DNA of 64,000 nucleotides from Paracoccus sediminis (GCF_900188295.1 NZ_FZNM01000001.1:248001-312000), one strand, 5' to 3'; positions 1 through 9,316 are shown, counted from the first letter of the stretch. Numbers and translations are program-made. The notes: a model not told the origin generated them from the letters alone.

Positions 1-1295
1 ATCGCCATTCCGCGCTGATCGAACAGAACCGCGCCGTTCTGCGGGCCGCCGACGAAGACGTGGCGGCCGCCATCGCCCAGTTGCGCCCGGTGGTGGATTG
101 GGTGGCCAGCCACAACGTCAGCCGCAGCGAAGGGCTTGCCGGATACACCACGGCGCGCTCGACCTCGTTGCAGATCGGCGCGCAGATGACGCTGTATGAC
201 TGGGGCCGGGGGCAGCTTGCCATCGACGGCGCCAAGGAACAGGTGCTTGCCACGCGACAGGGTCTGGTGGCCGTTGAACAGGACATCCTGCTGGCGGCGA
301 CGGTGGCGTTTTTCGGCATCAAGCAGGCGACCGAGCGTGTCGCCTTGCAGCAGAATTCGGTCGAGGTTCTGTCCCGCGAACGCCAGGCGGCCCAGGACCG
401 TTTCGACGTGGGCGAGATCACCGTGACCGACGTGGCGCTGGCCGATGCCTCGCTTGCGGCAACGCAGGCGGCGCTTGCCTCGGCCCAGGGGGATCTGGAG
501 ATCGCGCGCGAAGGGTATCGTGCGGCGACCGGCCGTTTTCCGACCGGCCTGAACCCGCCGCCGCCGCTGCCCCGTCTGCCCGCCTCGGTCGACGAGGCGC
601 GGGCCATCGGGCAGCGCAACCACCCGCTGATCGCGCAGGCACAGCGCCAGGCGGCGGCGGCCGAACTGGGCGTCGCGGCGGCGGCGGCCGAACGCAATCC
701 GACCCTGACCGGCAATCTTGGGGTCGGCGTGACGCGCAGCCCGCAAACCCAGCTTGGCGGCGATTACGAAAACCGCAACAGCGCGTCGGTCGGGTTGGAG
801 TTGAGCCAGACCCTGTATTCCGGCGGACGTCTGCCCGCCGCGCATCGCCGTGCCATGGCACAGCGCGACCAGGCCCGTTCCGCATTGCTGAACGTGTCCC
901 GCCAGATCAGCCAGCAGGTCGGCGAATCCTGGGCCAACATCGACGTGGCGCGCGCCCAGATCGGCGCCATTGACGAACAGATCTCGGCCGCCCAACAGGC
1001 CTATGACGGCGTGCGCGAGGAGGCGTCGCTGGGCGCGCGGACCACGCTGGACGTGCTGGACGCGGAACAGTCGCTGCTGGAGGCGCGGGCCGACAAGATC
1101 ACGGCGGAAGCCAACCTGCAATTAGCACATTATCAACTTCTGGCTGCTATGGGTCGTCTTACGGTAGAACACCTGAACCTGGGGATTCCGACCTATGACC
1201 CTTCGCAATACTACAACGCCGTGCGTGACGCGCCTTATACCAGCAAACAGGGCGAAAGCCTTGATCGCGTGCTTCGCGCCCTCGGACGCGACTGA
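1..1295 (+). CDS. tolC: TolC-family outer membrane channel protein (5' end outside window)
   Basis: The reading frame is open from base 3, so the gene starts before the window; about 430 residues are visible. The product resembles the outer membrane efflux proteins that form the trimeric exit duct of type I secretion systems and RND or ABC efflux pumps. Visible features are the two-fold repeat of long heptad-rich, Ala/Gln-rich helices, each half ending in a segment like the family's typical turn (GARTTLDVLDAEQSLLEAR in the second half), and a short polar C-tail. E. coli TolC has 493 residues, so only the signal peptide and first strands are probably missing. A PopZ-like gene follows after 23 bases. 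The exact transport partner cannot be told because no pump gene is in view. Confidence 0.88.
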   Translation, partial: RHSALIEQNRAVLRAADEDVAAAIAQLRPVVDWVASHNVSRSEGLAGYTTARSTSLQIGAQMTLYDWGRGQLAIDGAKEQVLATRQGLVAVEQDILLAATVAFFGIKQATERVALQQNSVEVLSRERQAAQDRFDVGEITVTDVALADASLAATQAALASAQGDLEIAREGYRAATGRFPTGLNPPPPLPRLPASVDEARAIGQRNHPLIAQAQRQAAAAELGVAAAAAERNPTLTGNLGVGVTRSPQTQLGGDYENRNSASVGLELSQTLYSGGRLPAAHRRAMAQRDQARSALLNVSRQISQQVGESWANIDVARAQIGAIDEQISAAQQAYDGVREEASLGARTTLDVLDAEQSLLEARADKITAEANLQLAHYQLLAAMGRLTVEHLNLGIPTYDPSQYYNAVRDAPYTSKQGESLDRVLRALGRD

Positions 1296-1318
1296 TGCCC
1301 TGAACGACGGGGGCATCC

Positions 1319-2116
1319 ATGGCTGATCCCCGCCTTTCCCAGAATGCCGCGCGCCTTTCGGAAGAAATCGGCGACGTGCTGTCCGCCATTCGCCGGATGA
1401 TCGCCGACGATGAGGCGCTAGCGGCGGCCCATGCTCCTGCCCCCTCGGACGGCGCCGGACTGGTTCAGGACGACGCGGGGGAATTCCTGGCCCGCCGCTA
1501 TGGCGGCAACGCCGCCCTGGCGCGGCGGATGGTCGAATCGGCGGGCCGCCCGGCGCTGAACGTCGTTCCCGCCGCGGCCGTATCATCCCTGCGGCCCGAC
1601 GCGGAACAGCCGATGGCCAAGCCGGAGGCGCCGAAACCCTCGGGCTGGCGCGCCGGAACGCACCCTGCGGCAAGCGGATCCCGCATGACGACGGACCTGA
1701 AACCGGCGGCCGTCCCGACAAAATCCGGCGCAGCGATTGCGGATATTGCCGACGATGGCGACGATTTCGCCGAGGCGTTCGACTGGAAAGCCCGAATGCG
1801 CCCCGAATCGGACATGCCGATCGTCGCGGCAGAAGCCAAATCTGCCGAACAACGCCAGTCCGGCTGGGTGCTGCCGCCCAAGCCCGTTCGGATCGATCAG
1901 GTTGCCCAGCTGGCCGCCGAGGCCGAGGCGTTCGACGCGGACGCGCAGGCCCAGGCGATGATCGGCGGCACCGACCATGGCATTCGCGACCTGGTGCGCC
2001 GGATGGTGCGAGAGGAACTGAACGGAGAGTTGGGGCAGAAGTTTTCGGCCAACCTGCGCGCGGTCATCCGCCGCGAGGTTGCGGCCGCGATCGATGCGCA
2101 GATGGACCGATTCTGA
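1319..2116 (+). CDS. Ala-rich acidic protein with PopZ-like (DUF2497-like) ends
   Basis: A 265-residue low-complexity Ala/Pro/Asp-rich protein. The N-terminus has a short amphipathic helix (EEIGDVLSAIRRMIADDE), similar to the N-terminal binding helix of PopZ (EEILASIRRIIS-like). The last 50 residues form a charged helical block beginning IRDLVRRMVREEL, which resembles the PopZ/DUF2497 C-terminal oligomerisation region. The middle is probably disordered. PopZ is the alphaproteobacterial pole-organising scaffold that recruits chromosome-partition and cell-cycle proteins. The assignment rests only on the terminal helices and overall layout; the protein may instead be a family-specific hypothetical that often follows tolC. 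The start is ATG after a GGGGG-type Shine-Dalgarno (SD) sequence. Confidence 0.5.
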   Translation: MADPRLSQNAARLSEEIGDVLSAIRRMIADDEALAAAHAPAPSDGAGLVQDDAGEFLARRYGGNAALARRMVESAGRPALNVVPAAAVSSLRPDAEQPMAKPEAPKPSGWRAGTHPAASGSRMTTDLKPAAVPTKSGAAIADIADDGDDFAEAFDWKARMRPESDMPIVAAEAKSAEQRQSGWVLPPKPVRIDQVAQLAAEAEAFDADAQAQAMIGGTDHGIRDLVRRMVREELNGELGQKFSANLRAVIRREVAAAIDAQMDRF

Positions 2117-2124
2117 CCTTGCAT

Positions 2125-2153
2125 CGGGCAGCGCCGGGAACGCGCGCTGCCCG
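2125..2153. terminator. Hairpin between convergent genes
   Basis: Perfect 10-bp stem CGGGCAGCGC/GCGCTGCCCG with a 9-nt loop, placed between the 3' ends of the PopZ-like gene and the FMN reductase gene. There is no T-tract, so it may act as a processing or Rho-assisted terminator for both strands. Confidence 0.55.
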
Positions 2154-2162
2154 CAACCGCCG

Positions 2163-2744
2163 TCAGGCGCGCGCGCCCTGCAATGTCTTGGCCCACCACG
2201 TCAATTCATCCAGCATCGACTTCAGCGATCCTTCCAGATTGCCCTCGATCTCGGACATCGGGGCATTGGCGCCCAGCGGGGAAACCTTGAAGAAATCGCC
2301 TGCCGCGATATGGACCGCGTTGCGCAGCGGCACCATCTGAAGCTCGATCCCGATCAGCCGCAGGTGTTCCAGCGCGCGGGCGCCGCCCAGGCTGCCATAG
2401 GCCAGGGCGCCGAACGGTTTGCGATTCCATTCCTTGTAGGCCTGGTCCAGCGCGTTTTTGAGCGCCCCGGTGATCGAACGGTTGTATTCCGCGACCACAA
2501 AGACAAAGCCGTCAAAGCCCGCCAGCTTTTCCTGCCAGGCCACGGCATCAGGATCGCTGGACGGCATCCACAGGTTGGACGCGGGTTCGTTGAAAAAGGG
2601 CAGGTTCTGGTCGCGCAGGTCGATCAGTTCGAACTCCAGCTCGGGGTGGTCCTTGACCTTGTCCATCAGCCAGCCCGTCGGCTTGTCGGCAAAGCGGGTG
2701 TCGCGGGTGGAGCTGATGATGACGCCGATGCGGGGTTTGGTCAT
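2163..2744 (-). CDS. NADPH-dependent FMN reductase family flavoprotein
   Basis: 193 residues, the usual size for the chromate reductase/ArsH-like/FMN reductase family. These cytosolic flavodoxin-fold enzymes use NAD(P)H to reduce FMN, quinones or metal oxyanions. The N-terminus carries the phosphate-binding loop after the first strand (IGVIISSTRDTR). The mid-protein motif VAEYNRSITGALKNALD is the family's conserved substrate-loop signature. The gene is convergent with the PopZ-like gene and divergent from cobT over a 150-bp gap that must hold both promoters. The substrate cannot be inferred. Confidence 0.85.
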   Translation of the reverse strand: MTKPRIGVIISSTRDTRFADKPTGWLMDKVKDHPELEFELIDLRDQNLPFFNEPASNLWMPSSDPDAVAWQEKLAGFDGFVFVVAEYNRSITGALKNALDQAYKEWNRKPFGALAYGSLGGARALEHLRLIGIELQMVPLRNAVHIAAGDFFKVSPLGANAPMSEIEGNLEGSLKSMLDELTWWAKTLQGARA

Positions 2745-2894
2745 GTCGGATTGTCCTTTCAGAATGACTGCGCCAACCCTAACGCCGTTCGCACGACTTG
2801 GATCAGCGGTTTTTCATGGCGCGACCGCACAGGCATACCCGTGTTTTCGCACAACGGTCTTGCCTGACCCGCCTCGCGATGGTCTACCGATCCC

Positions 2895-4760
2895 ATGAAA
2901 AAGTCCGACAACCCCGCCGACCCGTTCAAGAAGGCCCTGTCCGAGGCGACGCGCGCCCTGGCCGACGATCGCGACCTGAACGTGACCTTCAGCGCCGATC
3001 CGTCGGGCGTGGCGGGCGATACGATGCGGCTTCCGCAGGTCAGCCGCCGCATGGGCCGGGACGAGGTGTTGCAGGCCCGCGGGACCGCGGACGCGCTGGC
3101 GATGCGGATGCGCCACCACGATGCGGCGACCCATGCCCGCTTTGCCCCCGCCGGTCCCATGGCGCGCGAGCTTTATGAAGCCATGGAAACCGCACGCTGC
3201 GAGGCGCTTGGTGCACGCGACATGCCGGGCGCCTTGTCCAACATCGACGCCCGCATCGGCGCGGATGCGGACAAGAAGGGCTATGGCCAGATCAAGGCGC
3301 CCGCCGACGCGCCCCTGGCGGTCGCCGCCGGATACATCGTGCGGGAGGCGGCGACGGGCCGCGCGCTGCCCGGCGGCGCGCAGCATGTGGCCGACCTGTG
3401 GCGTCCCTTCGTGGAACAGCAGGCGGGCGGGTCGCTGTCCCATGTCAACGATGTGCTGGCGGATCAGGCGGCGTTTTCGCGCCTGTCGCGGCAAGTCATC
3501 AGCGATCTGGGCTATGGCGATCAGTTGGGCGACGATCCCGACCAGCCCGAGGAGGACGACGCCGACGAAAACGCCGAACAGGACGAGGAAGCGGGCGATA
3601 ACCAGTCGCGCGACCAGGACGACAGCGAGGATACGGACGCATCGGCCGAACGGTCGCAGGATCAGCAGCAGGACGAACGGCAGGCCCAGGTCAGCATGGA
3701 CGACCAGTCCGACGAGGAACTGACCGACGAGGCCGAGATGCCGGAATCGGAGACCCCGCCGGACCTGCCGCCCCCGGTCAGCGAGGCGAGCGCCGATTAC
3801 GCGGTCTTTGCCCAGACCTGGGACGAGGAAATCCGCGCCGAGGATCTGGCCGATCCGGCCGAACTGGAACGGCTGCGCGCCTATCTGGACAAGCAGTTGG
3901 AACCCCTGCGCGGCGCGGTGTCGCGGCTGGCCAACAAGTTGCAGCGTCGCCTTCAGGCCCAGCAGAACCGCAGCTGGGAATTCGACAAGGAGGAAGGCGT
4001 TCTGGATGCGGGCCGTCTGGCGCGCGTGGTGGCGAACCCGACGACGCCCCTGTCCTTCAAGGTCGAGAAGGACACCGAATTCCGCGACACGGTGGTCACG
4101 CTGCTGATCGACAATTCGGGATCGATGCGCGGCAGGCCCATCAGCATCGCGGCGATCTGCGCGGACGTCTTGGCCCGCACCCTGGAACGGTGCAGCGTCA
4201 AGGTGGAGATCCTGGGTTTCACCACCCGCGCCTGGAAAGGCGGGCAGGCGCGCGAAGCCTGGTTGCAGGCGGGACGGCCCGCTCAGCCGGGGCGTCTGAA
4301 CGACCTGCGCCACATCATCTATAAACCCGCCGATGTGCCCTGGCGACGGGTGCGGCCCAACCTCGGGCTGATGATGAAGGAAGGCTTGCTCAAGGAAAAC
4401 ATCGACGGCGAGGCGCTGGAATGGGCGCACAAGCGTCTGGTGCGGCGGACCGAGGCGCGCAAGATCCTGATGGTGATTTCCGACGGGGCGCCGGTGGACG
4501 ATTCGACCCTGTCGGTCAATCCGGCGAATTACCTTGAAAAGCACCTGCGCGACGTGATCGCCATGGTAGAGAAAAAGCGCATGGTCGAACTGCTGGCCAT
4601 CGGCATCGGCCATGACGTGACGCGGTATTACGAACGCGCGGTGACGATCACCGATGCCGACCAGCTTGCCGGTGCGATCACCGAACAGCTGGCCGCGTTG
4701 TTCGACGCCGATCCGCGCAAGCGCGCGCGGGCCTTGGGGATGGTGGCGCGCCGGGTGTGA
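2895..4760 (+). CDS. cobT: Aerobic cobaltochelatase subunit CobT
   Basis: A 621-residue protein of CobT type. With CobS (AAA+ ATPase) and CobN it inserts Co2+ into hydrogenobyrinic acid a,c-diamide in the aerobic cobalamin pathway. The N-terminal CobT domain is followed by a very acidic, Gln/Asp/Glu-rich linker (about residues 220-290) and a C-terminal von Willebrand A domain. The MIDAS motif DNSGS begins at D406 and is followed by a [10 protein letters not shown] segment. Length and order match the family. Unusually, cobS is not directly upstream; the neighbour there is a divergent FMN reductase. The start is ATG at 2895. The product is not CobT phosphoribosyltransferase of the Salmonella naming scheme. 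Confidence 0.93.
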   Translation: MKKSDNPADPFKKALSEATRALADDRDLNVTFSADPSGVAGDTMRLPQVSRRMGRDEVLQARGTADALAMRMRHHDAATHARFAPAGPMARELYEAMETARCEALGARDMPGALSNIDARIGADADKKGYGQIKAPADAPLAVAAGYIVREAATGRALPGGAQHVADLWRPFVEQQAGGSLSHVNDVLADQAAFSRLSRQVISDLGYGDQLGDDPDQPEEDDADENAEQDEEAGDNQSRDQDDSEDTDASAERSQDQQQDERQAQVSMDDQSDEELTDEAEMPESETPPDLPPPVSEASADYAVFAQTWDEEIRAEDLADPAELERLRAYLDKQLEPLRGAVSRLANKLQRRLQAQQNRSWEFDKEEGVLDAGRLARVVANPTTPLSFKVEKDTEFRDTVVTLLIDNSGSMRGRPISIAAICADVLARTLERCSVKVEILGFTTRAWKGGQAREAWLQAGRPAQPGRLNDLRHIIYKPADVPWRRVRPNLGLMMKEGLLKENIDGEALEWAHKRLVRRTEARKILMVISDGAPVDDSTLSVNPANYLEKHLRDVIAMVEKKRMVELLAIGIGHDVTRYYERAVTITDADQLAGAITEQLAALFDADPRKRARALGMVARRV

Positions 4761-4789
4761 TTCCCGCGTTCCGCGGTCGCTTCTTCCCC

Positions 4790-4812
4790 ACCCCCCGAGG
4801 ATATTTCAGGGA
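4790..4812. repeat. Interspersed CCCCCCGAGGATATTT element, copy 1
   Basis: The run CCCCCCGAGGATATTTCAGG lies at the convergent junction of cobT and the epimerase gene, and runs into the latter's stop codon. A related run ending AGGATATTT occurs at 48599-48620 in another convergent junction. Short elements of this kind are, from general knowledge, frequent in Rhodobacteraceae intergenic regions. Their function is unknown; a role in transcription ends is an inference. Confidence 0.45.
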
Positions 4813-5609
4813 ACAAGATCAGGCAGGACGGCACGCAGCTTGCCGACGCTGCCGGGTTGCCAGCCAAGCGTGCGCAGCCGGTCGCATCGCTGGATGCGCA
4901 GCGGTGTCGGATCGGCGCGGACGGGCAGGGGATGGGGGCAGCCGGTCAAGGCCCGCACCTCGGCCAGCAGGTCGTGGCGATCCAGGATCAGGTCGCCGCA
5001 ATTGACCTGTGCGGGCGGATTTGGATCGGCCAGCAGCAGCAGGATCGCGGCGGCAAGATCGTCGCCGTGAACCTCGGTCGCGACGCGGGGCGGGATGGGG
5101 CGGCCCGCCAGATAATCGCCGAACAGGCCGCGCCATTTGCCGGCAACTCCGTAAACGCCGGTTGCGCGGATTGCCGTGCCCTTGACGGGAAGGCTTGCAA
5201 GATGGGTTTCGGCCTCGGCCTTGACCCGGCCGTACAGGTTGGCGGGCCGGGCGGGCAGGTCGTCGGGCAGCACCATTCCGGGGGGATGACCATCATGGAC
5301 GGCGCGCGACGACAGAAAGACGACCCGGCCGACGCCGTCCCGGACAGCCGCGTCGAACAGGCGGCGGGTGCCGTCGCCGTTCAGGCGCAGGAAGGTTTGG
5401 GGGTCGTCGCCCTCGCCCCCGCGATAACGACCGGGCGCATGGGCAAAGGCGCAATGGACCAGGGCCTCATGGCCCCCCAGGTCAGGAGCATCGCCCAAGT
5501 GAAATCCGGTGCTGCGGTCCAGACGCGTGACCTGATGCCCGGCCATTTGCGCCGCGCGCAGCACGAAGCCGCCGACGATGCCCGAGGCGCCGGTCAGGGC
5601 GATGCGCAT
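4806..5609 (-). CDS. NAD-dependent epimerase/dehydratase family protein (extended SDR)
   Basis: 267 residues from ATG at 5609; a longer reading frame exists upstream but overlaps the preceding gene. The Rossmann nucleotide-binding motif TGASGIVGG (GxxGxxG) is at residues 6-14. The SDR pair of conserved residues is seen in FLSSRAVHDG and the active-site NLYGRVKAE (YxxxK). Such proteins epimerise, dehydrate or reduce nucleotide sugars or related substrates. The start codon overlaps the stop of the upstream glycosyltransferase (TGATG), so the two are translationally coupled and probably act on the same glycan. The substrate is not identifiable. Confidence 0.82.
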   Translation of the reverse strand: MRIALTGASGIVGGFVLRAAQMAGHQVTRLDRSTGFHLGDAPDLGGHEALVHCAFAHAPGRYRGGEGDDPQTFLRLNGDGTRRLFDAAVRDGVGRVVFLSSRAVHDGHPPGMVLPDDLPARPANLYGRVKAEAETHLASLPVKGTAIRATGVYGVAGKWRGLFGDYLAGRPIPPRVATEVHGDDLAAAILLLLADPNPPAQVNCGDLILDRHDLLAEVRALTGCPHPLPVRADPTPLRIQRCDRLRTLGWQPGSVGKLRAVLPDLVP

Positions 5610-6502
5610 CAGGCGGCCGGACGGGCCTGCGCGGCAAGGTCGGGGACCGGCTGGCCTTCGGCGATGGCACGCCACAGATCGATCAGCGGGCGCAGCGCGT
5701 GAACCTTGTCGTGATCCTGCCACGGCTTTTCGTATTGGAAATGCAGGATGCGGATGTCTTCCCAGCTCCACAATTCGGGCATGTTGATCCAGACGTATTG
5801 CAGCATGTTGTGATGGATCGACAGCCCGTGCCAGTCGGGGAAATAGTCTTGCAGGAACGTCTGGTCGGTGCGCCGCCAGAACACGCCCGGCCGGTCCAGA
5901 TGCGCCATCATCGTGTTGAAGGTGCGGATGTCGGGCCGCGCCGTGAAGACGCCCGAATTCATGCGGTGAAACCCGTCCAGCCCGTCATACACATTCGGCG
6001 CGGCGCAGAATTCCGGCAGGTCGAACAGCTTTTCCACCGATCGCAGCACCACCGCATCGGCGTCGATGAACACGCAGCGTTCGTAATCCAGTTGCCACAG
6101 CCGCAGCTTGACGAAATTGTCCAGGGGCGTGTGGAAATCGGGCTTGCCGCCCTGGGTGAAGGCCGCGCGCTTGTGCAACGCGTCGCGGGCATGGGTGCGG
6201 TCGAACTGATGGGACGTGGGCAGAAGATCCGCAGCGATCAGCCGGGCACCGTGGACGCGCAGCCGCGCCAGATGGGCGGGCAGCAGCCCGCGATGCATCA
6301 CCACCAGGTCGGCGCGCGTGCCGGTCAGACGCAACGACCGCAGCAGCGCCTCGGCCCCCGGCAGGTAATCGGGGTTCGTCACCAGCGTCACATAGGCGCG
6401 ATCGGACCGTGCTGATGTTTCGGCCCGCAGGCCGTCGGGCAGGGGGGTGGCGCCGCCATGCGGTGCGGTCGGGTACAGCGGCGAAATCCGGGTCGTGTCC
6501 AT
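5609..6502 (-). CDS. Glycosyltransferase family 8 (glycogenin/galactinol synthase-like)
   Basis: 297 residues. The fold features of GT8 are visible: an N-terminal nucleotide-binding strand (AYVTLVTNPDYLPGAEAL), the metal-binding DxD in FIDADAVVL, the acceptor-side FHRMNSGVF segment, and the late LHFQYEKPWQ block typical of glycogenin-like enzymes (HFxGxxKPW in the family). It probably transfers a hexose from a nucleotide sugar in the cytosol. It is the first gene of a two-gene unit with the epimerase and overlaps it by one base. A 147-bp divergent gap separates it from the FAD-linked oxidase. ATG at 6502 is chosen because the Rossmann-like start follows closely. Confidence 0.85.
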   Translation of the reverse strand: MDTTRISPLYPTAPHGGATPLPDGLRAETSARSDRAYVTLVTNPDYLPGAEALLRSLRLTGTRADLVVMHRGLLPAHLARLRVHGARLIAADLLPTSHQFDRTHARDALHKRAAFTQGGKPDFHTPLDNFVKLRLWQLDYERCVFIDADAVVLRSVEKLFDLPEFCAAPNVYDGLDGFHRMNSGVFTARPDIRTFNTMMAHLDRPGVFWRRTDQTFLQDYFPDWHGLSIHHNMLQYVWINMPELWSWEDIRILHFQYEKPWQDHDKVHALRPLIDLWRAIAEGQPVPDLAAQARPAA

Positions 6503-6649
6503 CGGGTATCCTGGGGCAGGCGAAACAAGTCTGGCAGCGGTTCGGCGCGACGATATGGCGTTTTTGTGAACCGTTAATGACAGAACGCACGGGGCTTTGC
6601 CAAGGTTCAACGACAGGCTAACCTGCCTGCGACAGCCAAGGAAACGATC

Positions 6650-8029
6650 ATGAGCCTGCCAGACCCGCTTTGCGACCGCCTGCGTGGCATCCTGGGAACA
6701 CGTTTGTCCCAAACGGCGGCGGACCGCGATCACCATGCGCAGTCGGAAAGCTTTCACCGATCGCCCCCGCCCGACGCCGTGGCCTGGCCAGAGACGCCCG
6801 AGGAGGTGGCGGCGATCCTGGCGGCCTGCAACGACGCACGCGTGCCGGTGGTGGCCTGGGGAACCGGAACCTCGCTGGAGGGACACGCGCTGCCGGTGCG
6901 CGGGGGGCTTTCGCTGGATCTGTCGCGGATGGACGAGGTGGTCGGGATTCGGCCCGAGGACAGGCAGGCCAGCGTCCAGCCCGGCGTCACGCGCGAGGCG
7001 CTGAACCGCGAGCTGCGCGCGACGGGGCTGTTCTTTCCGGTCGATCCCGGCGCCAATGCGTCCCTGGGCGGGATGGCCGCGACACGGGCCAGCGGCACGA
7101 CGGCGGTGCGGTATGGGACGATGCGCGACAATGTGCTGGGCTTGCAGGTGGTGCTGGCCGACGGGCGCATCATCCGCACCGGCACGCGGGCGGCGAAATC
7201 CAGCGCGGGTTACGATCTGACCGGGCTTTTCGTGGGGTCCGAGGGCACCTTGGGCGTCATCACCGAACTGACCCTGCGCCTGCATGGCCAGCCCGAGGAG
7301 GTGGCGGCCGCCCTCTGCGCCTTTGAGACGCTGGATCAGGCCGTCGAATGCGTGGGCGCCACGATGCAGTCGGGCATACCCATGGCCCGGATCGAATTCG
7401 TCGATGCGGCGTCCGCGCGGGCCTTCAACCGCCATTCGGGCAGCGCCTTGCGGGAACAGCCGCACCTGATGATCGAATTCCACGGCAGTCCGGGTGCCGT
7501 TCAAGAGGACGCGGCCCGGTTCGGCGACATCGCCGCCGAATTTGGCGCCCAGGATTTCGACTGGGCCACCACCGCAGAGGATCGCGCCCGGCTGTGGCGG
7601 ATGCGTCACGGCGCCTATCATGCCTGTCTGGCGCTGCGTCCCGGCGCGTCCGGGCTTGTCACCGATGTCTGCGTGCCGATGTCGCATCTGCCGGCCGCCG
7701 TCGCGGCCGCCACGGCGGACATTGCGGCCGAGGGGCTGATCGGCCCGATCCTGGGCCATGTCGGCGACGGCAATTTCCATTCGCTGCTGCTGGTCGATCC
7801 GGCCAATGCCGACGAAATCGCGGCGGCCAAGCGCGTCGCCACCCGCATGGCCGAACGCGCGCTGGCGGTGGGCGGCACGATCACCGGCGAACATGGCATC
7901 GGCATCGGCAAGCGCGGGCTGATGCGCGCGCAGCACGGCGACGGCTGGCAGGTGATGGGACAGGTCAAGGCCGCTCTGGATCCCCATGATATCCTCAACC
8001 CCGGAAAGCTGGTACCGGACAGGAACTAG
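6650..8029 (+). CDS. FAD-linked oxidase, D-lactate dehydrogenase/GlcD type
   Basis: A 459-residue member of the PCMH-type FAD-binding oxidoreductases. The FAD-binding half shows GTGTSLEGHALP and DPGANASLGGMAAT (pyrophosphate loop), then GSEGTLGVITE. The C-terminal FAD-oxidase half ends with GHVGDGNFH and TGEHGIGIGKRG, both hallmarks of LDHD/GlcD enzymes. Such enzymes oxidise D-2-hydroxy acids (D-lactate, glycolate, D-2-hydroxyglutarate) and pass electrons to cytochrome c or quinone. It is a stand-alone gene with no GlcE/GlcF partner beside it, which favours a D-lactate dehydrogenase (cytochrome) role over glycolate oxidase. ATG follows an AAGGA SD. Confidence 0.88.
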   Translation: MSLPDPLCDRLRGILGTRLSQTAADRDHHAQSESFHRSPPPDAVAWPETPEEVAAILAACNDARVPVVAWGTGTSLEGHALPVRGGLSLDLSRMDEVVGIRPEDRQASVQPGVTREALNRELRATGLFFPVDPGANASLGGMAATRASGTTAVRYGTMRDNVLGLQVVLADGRIIRTGTRAAKSSAGYDLTGLFVGSEGTLGVITELTLRLHGQPEEVAAALCAFETLDQAVECVGATMQSGIPMARIEFVDAASARAFNRHSGSALREQPHLMIEFHGSPGAVQEDAARFGDIAAEFGAQDFDWATTAEDRARLWRMRHGAYHACLALRPGASGLVTDVCVPMSHLPAAVAAATADIAAEGLIGPILGHVGDGNFHSLLLVDPANADEIAAAKRVATRMAERALAVGGTITGEHGIGIGKRGLMRAQHGDGWQVMGQVKAALDPHDILNPGKLVPDRN

Positions 8030-8075
8030 GCCCTGTCTCCCGCCGTTGCCTTGCCAAGTTCTACGGAGAAAGCCC

Positions 8076-8357
8076 ATGTCCCATAACGACAACAACGCAG
8101 AGCGTTCCGCCAGCCGCCACAGGCCTGCCCTGATCGCCATTGCCGTCGCCCTGCTCGTGGCGCTGATCGCCTTTCTGGTCTTCATGCCGGGAACGGACGA
8201 ACAGAACGAAGGCATCGCCACAACGCCGCCCCCCGCCGACACGCCGATCACCGATGCCGAGGGGCTTGAAGAAGGCCAGCCCACCGCCGTCGCGCCCGAA
8301 GGCCAGCCCGCGCCGGGCGATGCGGTGGAAGGTCAGGCCGCCCCTGCCAACAACTGA
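8076..8357 (+). CDS. Small single-pass membrane protein, unknown function
   Basis: 93 residues starting at ATG 8076 after CGGAGAA. A basic N-terminus precedes one strongly hydrophobic helix (about residues 18-40, IAIAVALLVALIAFLVF). The tail is Pro/Ala/Glu-rich and acidic, presumably periplasmic and disordered. No catalytic motif is visible. It follows the FAD-linked oxidase by 46 bp and is followed by a hairpin, so it could be co-transcribed with the oxidase. I do not recognise a named family. Confidence 0.7.
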   Translation: MSHNDNNAERSASRHRPALIAIAVALLVALIAFLVFMPGTDEQNEGIATTPPPADTPITDAEGLEEGQPTAVAPEGQPAPGDAVEGQAAPANN

Positions 8358-8382
8358 CCTCGCAGGTCCGCGCATCTTGCCA

Positions 8383-8404
8383 CCCCGGCCCGACAAGGCC
8401 GGGG
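8383..8404 (+). terminator. Intrinsic-terminator-like hairpin
   Basis: Perfect 8-bp stem CCCCGGCC/GGCCGGGG with a CGACAA loop, 26 bases after the stop of the small membrane protein. It is followed by a weakly T-rich TCGTTCC. Probably ends the dehydrogenase/small-protein transcript. Confidence 0.6.
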
Positions 8405-8524
8405 TCGTTCCTGCCGGTTTGACGCACTCGTGACCGTCACATCCGGATGACTTTTCCTCACGCCCTTGCGATAAGCGGTCCAAAGGGCGCGCCAAGGCGC
8501 CCGCGGCAGGATCAAAGGGGCAGG

Positions 8525-9316
8525 ATGCGGATTTTCGGCAAATTTCTGATGGGGCTGATGCTGGTGCTGGCGGTTGCCTGTTCACGCACCCCCGAACGCG
8601 GCGGGTATCGCCCGGCACCCGGTCCGGGCGCCAACCCGCAGTTGGGCGATTCGGCACCGCATTCCTGGGACGGCCGCGGCCCTTATGGCCAGCAGGTCCA
8701 TGGGATCGACGTGTCCCGCTGGCAAGGCGACATCGACTGGGACCGGGTGCGGGGGGCAGGGATCAGTTTTGCCTTCATCAAGGCGACCGAGGGCGCCGAT
8801 CACTACGACCCCAGCTTCCAGCGATACTGGAGAGAAACCGCGGCGGCGCGCATTCCCCGCGGCGCGTATCATTACTTCTATTTCTGCCGCTCGGGGGCCG
8901 AGCAAGCGGCATGGTTCATCCGCCAGGTGCCGCGCGAAATCGGGTCGCTGCCGCCAGTGATCGACCTGGAATGGACCAACTCCCAGACCTGTCCCTATCG
9001 CCCCCCCGCGCAGGACATAAAGCGTCAGGCCTCGATCTTCATGGACATCGTCGGGCGGTATTACGGTCAGCGGCCGATCATCTATACCACCGTCGATTTC
9101 TATCGCGACAACCGGCTGGGCGACATGCAGGCCGAATTCTGGCTGCGGTCGGTGGCGAACCATCCCAGCGTGCCCTATCCGGGGCAGCGGTGGGCGTTCT
9201 GGCAATATACCGGCACCGGCATCGTTCCGGGCATTCGGGGCGATACCGACCTGAACGCCTTTGCCGGAACCCGCGCGGATTGGGTCCGATGGTTGCAGGC
9301 CCGACTGACGCGGTAA
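8525..9316 (+). CDS. GH25 family lysozyme, predicted lipoprotein
   Basis: 263 residues from ATG 8525, which has a good SD (AAAGGGGCAGG); an in-frame ATG 78 bases upstream would add a non-signal extension. Residues 1-19 are a lipoprotein signal ending in an AVAC-type lipobox, so the enzyme is probably anchored in the cell envelope. The GH25 N,O-muramidase barrel begins with HGIDVSRWQGDIDW, includes FAFIKATEG and YHYFYFC, and carries the catalytic acidic pair in IDLEW. It would cleave the MurNAc-GlcNAc bond of peptidoglycan in wall remodelling. The next gene starts inside its 3' end. Confidence 0.88.
   Translation: MRIFGKFLMGLMLVLAVACSRTPERGGYRPAPGPGANPQLGDSAPHSWDGRGPYGQQVHGIDVSRWQGDIDWDRVRGAGISFAFIKATEGADHYDPSFQRYWRETAAARIPRGAYHYFYFCRSGAEQAAWFIRQVPREIGSLPPVIDLEWTNSQTCPYRPPAQDIKRQASIFMDIVGRYYGQRPIIYTTVDFYRDNRLGDMQAEFWLRSVANHPSVPYPGQRWAFWQYTGTGIVPGIRGDTDLNAFAGTRADWVRWLQARLTR

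Noticed and set aside
2814..4613. 599-codon frame opposite cobT
   Set aside because: Antisense shadow of cobT, His/Arg/Gly-rich with no family pattern.
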